From: Actinomycetota bacterium | GTDB taxonomy: Bacteria; Actinomycetota; Actinomycetes; Propionibacteriales; Propionibacteriaceae | Direction of reading: 5' to 3' | Length of the DNA: 64,000 bases | NCBI GenBank assembly: GCA_020161015.1 | Contig: JAIUOT010000017.1 | Location: 186,001 to 250,000, forward strand | In this document: positions 59,541-64,000 of the stretch, piece after piece | How the letters are laid out: each line of letters begins with the position of its first letter | Position numbering within the stretch: the first letter of the stretch is position 1 | Translations under genes and position numbers: made by a program | Notes under the pieces: model-generated | Database searches by the model: none | Told to the model about the DNA's origin: nothing | The model's input: only the letters and a program-made list of their open reading frames with translations

Positions 59541-60581
59541 CTAGTGGTCGTGGCGGTGGTGGGCGTCCGGGTAGTGGGGATGGGCGTGGCTGAGCTCGGC
59601 GTGCTCATGGGGGTGCCGGTGCCCGCGGCTGGTGACCGGCGGGGCATCCGGGCCGTGGAGGTGGTCGTGGTGGCCGTCGTCGTGGGTGTGCCAGTGGTCG
59701 TGGGTGAGCGCGGGGTGGGTGTGCTCGTGGACGTGGCGCTCGCGCAGGTGAAGCCAGACCCCGACACCCATCAGGGCCCCGGCCACCAGGAGGGGCACGG
59801 TGACGGGGTCGCCCAGCGCGACGGCGAGCACGGCACCGAAGAAGGGGGCGACGGAGAAGTAGGCGCCGGCGCGGGCGGTGCCGAGGTGGCGCAGGGCGAC
59901 GATGAACAACGTGAGGCTGACGCCGTAGGCGATGAAGCCGACGCCGGCGGCGGCAGCGATGTTGGCGGCGGCGGGGAGGGTGGACCCGAGCAGGAGGGCG
60001 AGCACGAGGTTGGTGGGCCCGGCGACCAGTCCCTTGACCGCGGCCAGCCAGGTGGCGTCGGTCAGCGACACCTTGCGGGTGAGGTTGTTGTCGATCGCCC
60101 AGCCCAGGCAGGCGCCCAGGACGGCGAGCCCGGCCCAGGGCGAGCCGAGCTCGACACCCATCGGGACGACGAGCACCACCGCGCCGGCGACGATCGCGAG
60201 CATGCCGAGCGCGACCCAGCGGTCGACGTTCTCACGGAACACGACCCAGGCGATGAGTGCGGTGAAGACGCCTTCGGCGTTGAGCAGCAGCGACGCCCCC
60301 GTCGCCGGGAGCTGGGTGAGGCCGACCATCAACAGCACCGGGGCGAGGACGCCGCCGAACACGACGGCGCCGGCCAGGGGCAGGCGGTCAGCGCGCGGCA
60401 GGCGGACGCGTTCTGCCCGCCGGGCCAGACGCCAGGCGGCCAGGCCGAGCCCGGAACCGGTGTAGAGCAGCCCGGCGAGCATCCACGGGCTCACCGCACC
60501 CAGCAGGAGCTTCGCGACCGGGGCGCCCGCGCCGAACAGGAGGGCAGCCACCAGGGCTGCGCGGACTCCCGCGTTGCGCAT
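59541..60581 (-). CDS. EamA/DMT transporter with histidine-rich C-terminal tail
   Basis: 346 residues: ten hydrophobic helices in two EamA repeats (about 1-280), then a tail whose last 64 residues contain 23 His (for example HVHEHTHPALTHDHWH and GHRHPHEHAELSHAHPH). Such tails bind divalent metals such as Ni, Co or Zn and are common in metal exporters of other families, so this DMT member may move or sense a metal. The tail is cytoplasmic if the usual N-in/C-in topology holds. GAGGAGG five bases before ATG 60581 sets the start. Confidence 0.82.
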   Translation of the reverse strand: MRNAGVRAALVAALLFGAGAPVAKLLLGAVSPWMLAGLLYTGSGLGLAAWRLARRAERVRLPRADRLPLAGAVVFGGVLAPVLLMVGLTQLPATGASLLLNAEGVFTALIAWVVFRENVDRWVALGMLAIVAGAVVLVVPMGVELGSPWAGLAVLGACLGWAIDNNLTRKVSLTDATWLAAVKGLVAGPTNLVLALLLGSTLPAAANIAAAAGVGFIAYGVSLTLFIVALRHLGTARAGAYFSVAPFFGAVLAVALGDPVTVPLLVAGALMGVGVWLHLRERHVHEHTHPALTHDHWHTHDDGHHDHLHGPDAPPVTSRGHRHPHEHAELSHAHPHYPDAHHRHDH

Positions 60582-60637
60582 CCGGGCCTCCTCTCGTGGG
60601 CCGAGTCGACTCATCCGGCGTCCGGCGGATCACCAAC

Positions 60638-61150
60638 CTAGCGGTCCGGGGTCAGCAGCTTCGCCATGGCGAACTCGTCCACCGGGGTGCCATCGAGGAT
60701 CAGGGAGTGGCGCCGCAGGCCCTCCTCGACGTAGCCGCAACGCCGGTAGAGCCCGATCGCCGCGGCGTTGTGGGTCATCACGGTGAGTTCGAGGCGGGCG
60801 ACGCCACGCTCGGTCGCCCACCGGTCGACGGCCTCGAGCAGGCGGCGTCCCCAGCCGCTGCCCCGGGCCTCCTCCAGCAGGCCGATCACCACGTAGGCGC
60901 TGTGCCGGCTGCGCCGGAACGGCCCCCGCTCGGCATGGACGAAGCCGAGGGCCCTGAGCCCGTCGAAGACGACCAGGTAGCAGTGGTGGTCCGGATGGAG
61001 GACGGAGAGCCACTCCTGGAGCAGGCGGGGGTCCTCGGAACGCTCCCCCGGCTCGAGCATCATCGTGCTGTTCTCGCGGTCGAGCTCGCACAGCATGCGC
61101 GTGACCGCTTCCGCCTCTTCAGGGGCCGGGATGCGGATCGTCGGGTTCAC
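60638..61150 (-). CDS. GNAT-family N-acetyltransferase
   Basis: 170 residues. Acetyl-CoA motif A is GLLEEARGSGWGRRLLEAVDRWATERGVARLELTV (V/I-x-x-x-x-R-G-x-G-x-G/A type: R-G-S-G-W-G), then THNAAAIGLYRRCGYVEEG. Starts at GTG 61150 with ILP-like N-terminus VNPTIRIPAPEEAEAVTRML. Substrate unknown. Ends 57 bases from the EamA start. Confidence 0.88.
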   Translation of the reverse strand: MNPTIRIPAPEEAEAVTRMLCELDRENSTMMLEPGERSEDPRLLQEWLSVLHPDHHCYLVVFDGLRALGFVHAERGPFRRSRHSAYVVIGLLEEARGSGWGRRLLEAVDRWATERGVARLELTVMTHNAAAIGLYRRCGYVEEGLRRHSLILDGTPVDEFAMAKLLTPDR

Positions 61151-61300
61151 CAGACGATTGTCCCCGCCTGCGATCCCGTCCGGGCCGCGTCGCGCGAAGT
61201 CGGAGCAGTCGCCCTTCGGGCGGTCAGCGGCGGCGCGCAATTCTGCGCGGTGACCCCACACGGGCGCGCCACTAGCCTCCAGCGCAGGGGGGGTTGTCAC

Positions 61301-62104
61301 GTGGCGTCGCCTGAGGAGACCGCAGCCGGGGACGGGCCGGCACCGCACGCCTCGACGACGGCCGGGTCGGCGCCGCAGCGTCGCCGGCTGGTCGCCAGGA
61401 CGGTCACGATCACGGCCGTGGTCACCTTCGTCGCCACCCAGCTGGCGGGCTGGGCGATCAGCCGCGTCGCCGACAGTGTCGCGGGCGCGGCCACGCCCGC
61501 CCTGTCGGTGGAGTCGTCCGGCCCGATCGTGAGCCCGTGGGACGTGACGATCCCGCAGTCGCCGGACGAGGTGGCCGGCGCGTTGGTCCGCCCGGAGACG
61601 ATCGCGCGGTGGGCGTTGAACCAGGGTGGCGGACCGTCCAACCGCGTCCGGATCGAGCTGGTCGTGAGCGGCACCAGGGATCGCGCCGTCCTGCTCGAGG
61701 GGATCAGTGCGACCGACGTCGACTGCGCCACGCCGCCGGCCTGGACGGCGATCGCGGCCACCGTCGGCGGCGAGGTTCCGGTGCGCGAGGTGGAGATCGA
61801 CCTCGATGCGGGACGGACGCAGGGGACGCCGAAGGCCGACCCGTCGTTCGGGGAGGAGTTCCGCTTCCCGCTTCAGGTGTCCTCCACCAGCCTGGAGTTC
61901 TTCACCGTCACCATCCGGAGCACCTCCGCAGACTGCCGGTTCCGGCTCCGCGTCGACTTCCGTGACGGCGGCACGCGCGGCAGCCAGCTGGTCGACGACG
62001 GCGGCCGGCCGTTCCGGGTGATCTCGCCCCGCTCGGCGGCGGCCCACATGGAGTGGCACGCCACCGAGGGCGGGCTGTGGACACCGACGAAGGTCGTCGC
62101 CTGA
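61301..62104 (+). CDS. Single-pass membrane-anchored protein, unknown function
   Basis: 267 residues. A cytoplasmic tail of about 35 residues ends QRRRLVAR, followed by one helix (TVTITAVVTFVATQLAGWAIS) and an extracytoplasmic domain rich in beta-like segments (VRIELVVSGTRDRAVLLEGISATDV, EVEIDLDAG, FRFPLQVSSTSLEFFTVTIRSTS, FRLRVDF). Two Cys (DVDCATPP and SADCRFRL) could pair. No recognised family. GTG 61301 follows a G-rich run. The metallopeptidase gene begins 12 bases after its stop, so they form an operon. Confidence 0.65.
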   Translation: MASPEETAAGDGPAPHASTTAGSAPQRRRLVARTVTITAVVTFVATQLAGWAISRVADSVAGAATPALSVESSGPIVSPWDVTIPQSPDEVAGALVRPETIARWALNQGGGPSNRVRIELVVSGTRDRAVLLEGISATDVDCATPPAWTAIAATVGGEVPVREVEIDLDAGRTQGTPKADPSFGEEFRFPLQVSSTSLEFFTVTIRSTSADCRFRLRVDFRDGGTRGSQLVDDGGRPFRVISPRSAAAHMEWHATEGGLWTPTKVVA

Positions 62105-62116
62105 GAGGAGGAACCC

Positions 62117-63277
62117 GTGCGCAGGTCGATCGCAGCCCTGGGCGGCGGCATGGTGCTGAGCTGCCTGCTCACCGCGTGTGCTGACCCGGTCTCGGCGCCG
62201 TTCACCCCGGACTCCGCGACCCAACAGCTGGTCACCCAGACCCAGACGGCGCTGGAGTCGTACTGGTCCGGGCAGCTGGCGACGTTCAGCGGTGCGCCGT
62301 TCGAGGCGCCCACGCGGATCGTGTTCTACGACGACGAGCACGAGCCGGTGGTCGAGGGCTGCGCCCTGGCGCCGGGCGACTGGAAGGGGAACTCGTTCTA
62401 CTGCCCCGGTGACGGGGTGCTCTACCTCAACCCCGACCTGTTCGCGGCGCTGGCGGACCAGCTGAAGACCCCGGCGCTGGGCGGGGTGGTCGTCCACGCC
62501 CACGAGTTCGGCCACCACCTCGCGGAGGTGGACGGGGCGAGCTTCGTCACCCCGACGATCGGCGGTGAGCTGCAGTCGGACTGCTACGCGGGGGTGTTCC
62601 TCTCCGCGGTCCAGGACGGCGACGTGGCGTTGCCTGCGCTGGGCGACTTCGACCTGTACGACGCCATGCAGACGATCCGCCGTCTCGGGACGGAGGGCGT
62701 CGACTGGGACGACCACCTGACCTGGTTCGCCGAGGGTGCGCACGGAGGGCCGGCCGAACGGGCGTACGCGATGGCGCTCGGCGTGATCAGCAAGGATCCC
62801 CGCCTGTGCCAGGCCTACGAACTGACCGCGCCGATCGACACGATCAGTGTCGGTGCCTTCCGGTTCACCCCTCCCCCGGCCACGACCGACACGGTCTTCG
62901 GCCAGGTGCACCTGATGCGGTCGCAGGCCTTCCCCGACCTGATGCTGACGGTGTCGCCCCGGCAGGTGCGACCCGGACCCGCCGGCCCGGCGCTGGACGG
63001 GCTGGTGCCGGCCTACTTCGGCGGGGTTCCCGCGGAGCGCATCGGAGCTGTCGAGGACTTCGTCACCATGGACGGGCTCACCTCGGCGAGCCAGCGGTAC
63101 CAGCAGGACACGGCGGCCGGCCCGAGGCACGGCGTGCTGGTGCTGGCCACGCGCGGGACGGGGACGTCCATCCTGCTGGACTTCAGCGCCGTCGGGCCCA
63201 GCCCCGCCGACGACGGGTGGGAGCAGCTGGGCGACGCGGCGTTCGCGTCGCTGTGGGGCGTCTACTTCGACGGCTGA
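62117..63277 (+). CDS. Lipoprotein with neutral zinc metallopeptidase-like domain
   Basis: 386 residues. Lipoprotein signal with lipobox LTAC (Cys21). The protease motif is VVHAHEFGHHLAE, giving H-E-x-x-H, followed by GGELQSDCYAGVF, the Glu/Asp-bearing second motif of YpfJ-type putative neutral zinc metallopeptidases. FYCPGDGVLYLNPDLF is also family-typical. The C-terminal third (from about 250) is a separate domain with no recognised motif. GAGGAGG precedes GTG 62117. Acts outside the membrane; target unknown, perhaps with the preceding anchored protein. Confidence 0.82.
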   Translation: MRRSIAALGGGMVLSCLLTACADPVSAPFTPDSATQQLVTQTQTALESYWSGQLATFSGAPFEAPTRIVFYDDEHEPVVEGCALAPGDWKGNSFYCPGDGVLYLNPDLFAALADQLKTPALGGVVVHAHEFGHHLAEVDGASFVTPTIGGELQSDCYAGVFLSAVQDGDVALPALGDFDLYDAMQTIRRLGTEGVDWDDHLTWFAEGAHGGPAERAYAMALGVISKDPRLCQAYELTAPIDTISVGAFRFTPPPATTDTVFGQVHLMRSQAFPDLMLTVSPRQVRPGPAGPALDGLVPAYFGGVPAERIGAVEDFVTMDGLTSASQRYQQDTAAGPRHGVLVLATRGTGTSILLDFSAVGPSPADDGWEQLGDAAFASLWGVYFDG

Positions 63278-63386
63278 TCCGTACCGGTGCGGGTGCCCGC
63301 GTGTATCGGGCCACGAAACCGCAAAGAGGCCCGAACCTGCCAAACGCGGGTCCAGACGTCCTCGATGTCCTGAGACATTACACAGT

Positions 63387-63459
<73 letters not shown>

Positions 63460-63648
63460 TTCTTCAGTTGTCGGCCCTGTGAGGCCCGGCTGGACACTGT
63501 ACTACGAATCGCGGGCGGCTCGCGCCACCGCGTCCCGAGGGGCAGTTCCCCGGTCTTCCGGCGCGCTCGACCGGCGCGTCCTACCCTGAGTGGTGACCCG
63601 AACGGACGCCGCAGGCGGCGTGCCCTGGGTGGAGAAGAGGAGAGGGCA

Positions 63649-64000
63649 GTGAAGCTCGCGGAGGCAGCCCAGTCGTTCCTTGCCGGCAAGCGGATCGCGG
63701 TCACGGGCGTGTCCCGCAACCCGCAGGGCCACGGCAGCAACACCGTCTACGACCGGCTCGTGGACCGTGGCTACGAGGTGTTCGCCATCAACCCCCACGC
63801 AGAGACCATCGGCGGACGGCCCGCCTACCCGGACCTCGCGTCGGTCCCCGGCGGCGTGGACGCGGTCGTCATCGGCACCCGTCCCGAGCACGCCATGAAC
63901 ACGGTCAAGCAGGCCGTCGACCTCGGCGTCACGAAGGTCTGGATGCACCGCTCGGTGGACGCCGGCAGCGTCTCCCCCGAGGCGGTCGCCTACGGGCGCG
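63649..64000 (+). CDS. CoA-binding domain protein (YccU-like), 3' end outside window
   Basis: 117 residues are visible from GTG 63649, preceded by GAGGAGAGGG. Rossmann-type CoA-binding domain: FLAGKRIAVTGVSRNPQGHGSNTVYDRLVDRGYEVFAINPHAETIGG, then YPDLASVPGGVDAVVIGTRPEHAMNTVKQAVDLGVTKVWMHRSVD. Typical proteins are about 135-140 residues and bind CoA; function is poorly known. The frame runs off the window edge. Confidence 0.88.
   Translation, partial: MKLAEAAQSFLAGKRIAVTGVSRNPQGHGSNTVYDRLVDRGYEVFAINPHAETIGGRPAYPDLASVPGGVDAVVIGTRPEHAMNTVKQAVDLGVTKVWMHRSVDAGSVSPEAVAYGR

Overview
The window is very GC-rich DNA with densely packed genes and many GTG starts. Gene content points to an actinobacterium, most likely Propionibacteriales/Propionibacteriaceae. 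The evidence is RbpA, a GarA-type FHA protein with an FtsR-like MerR regulator, a polyprenol-phosphate-mannose synthase beside apolipoprotein N-acyltransferase, and a pyrophosphate-dependent phosphofructokinase (GGDD signature) of the size known from Propionibacterium. I see no insertion sequence, prophage, CRISPR array or replication origin. One tRNA gene (Pro, anticodon GGG) lies near the right end.

Layout. 1-760: 5' part of a formate/nitrite-family channel. 1116-12359: a long + strand run of thrS, HIT hydrolase, pgsA-like, gcvH, garA, ftsR-like, bifunctional-nuclease family, second MerR, gcvP, yihY and an aminotransferase. Gene order from pgsA to gcvP mirrors the mycobacterial Rv1822-Rv1832 neighbourhood, with thrS-HIT placed in front. 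12496-24242: PPi-phosphofructokinase, a TadE/G-like protein, a flavin oxidoreductase, a MalY-type lyase, YciO, a 1,442-residue acyl-CoA dehydratase activase fusion, a sulfite-oxidase-like molybdoenzyme and a LacI regulator. The LacI gene diverges from a malEFG-type sugar ABC operon (24431-28231) that has no ATPase gene. 28321-32029: CPBP protein, YbaK, a small Cys/His protein, a Flp pilin (53 aa, apparently leaderless) and lipoamide dehydrogenase. 32182-33708: an XRE-HTH domain fused to a MurA-like enzyme. 33913-39122: USP/ArsB-like pair, pyridoxal kinase, GDPD, UMF1-type MFS and rbpA. 39164-45448: fxsA, ppm, lnt, 5'-3' exonuclease, metW-metX and YqeY. 45578-53560: transporters, ThpR, HdeD, AI-2E family, gnd, K+ channel, alcohol dehydrogenase and methyltransferase.

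The most unusual locus is 53727-57867. Two convergent genes whose 3' ends overlap by 50 bp encode (i) a membrane protein with Rossmann/TrkA-N-like regions, a RyR domain and two C-terminal PGDYG-like repeats, and (ii) a TIR domain joined through a long Pro/Ala linker and one transmembrane helix to a predicted extracytoplasmic glycerophosphodiester phosphodiesterase. I read this as a candidate membrane-associated signalling or defence module. That role is inference.

The gaps between genes carry four separate families of inverted repeats: CACCGCGGGTTTCGG at 816-983; GAGGGCCAGCC at 12405-12492, 33763-33871 and a degenerate copy near 21619; TGTCCCCC-GGACA at 30444-30517; and a perfect 50-bp palindrome at 45494-45543. 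Three of these sites lie between convergent genes, so they look like terminators or REP-like dispersed elements. Many genes are joined by ATGA/GTGA stop-start overlaps, which implies translational coupling. 58053-64000 holds a cytidylate-kinase-like protein, cupin, EamA transporter with a His-rich tail, GNAT, an unknown anchored protein, a Zn-metallopeptidase lipoprotein, tRNA-Pro and the start of a CoA-binding protein.
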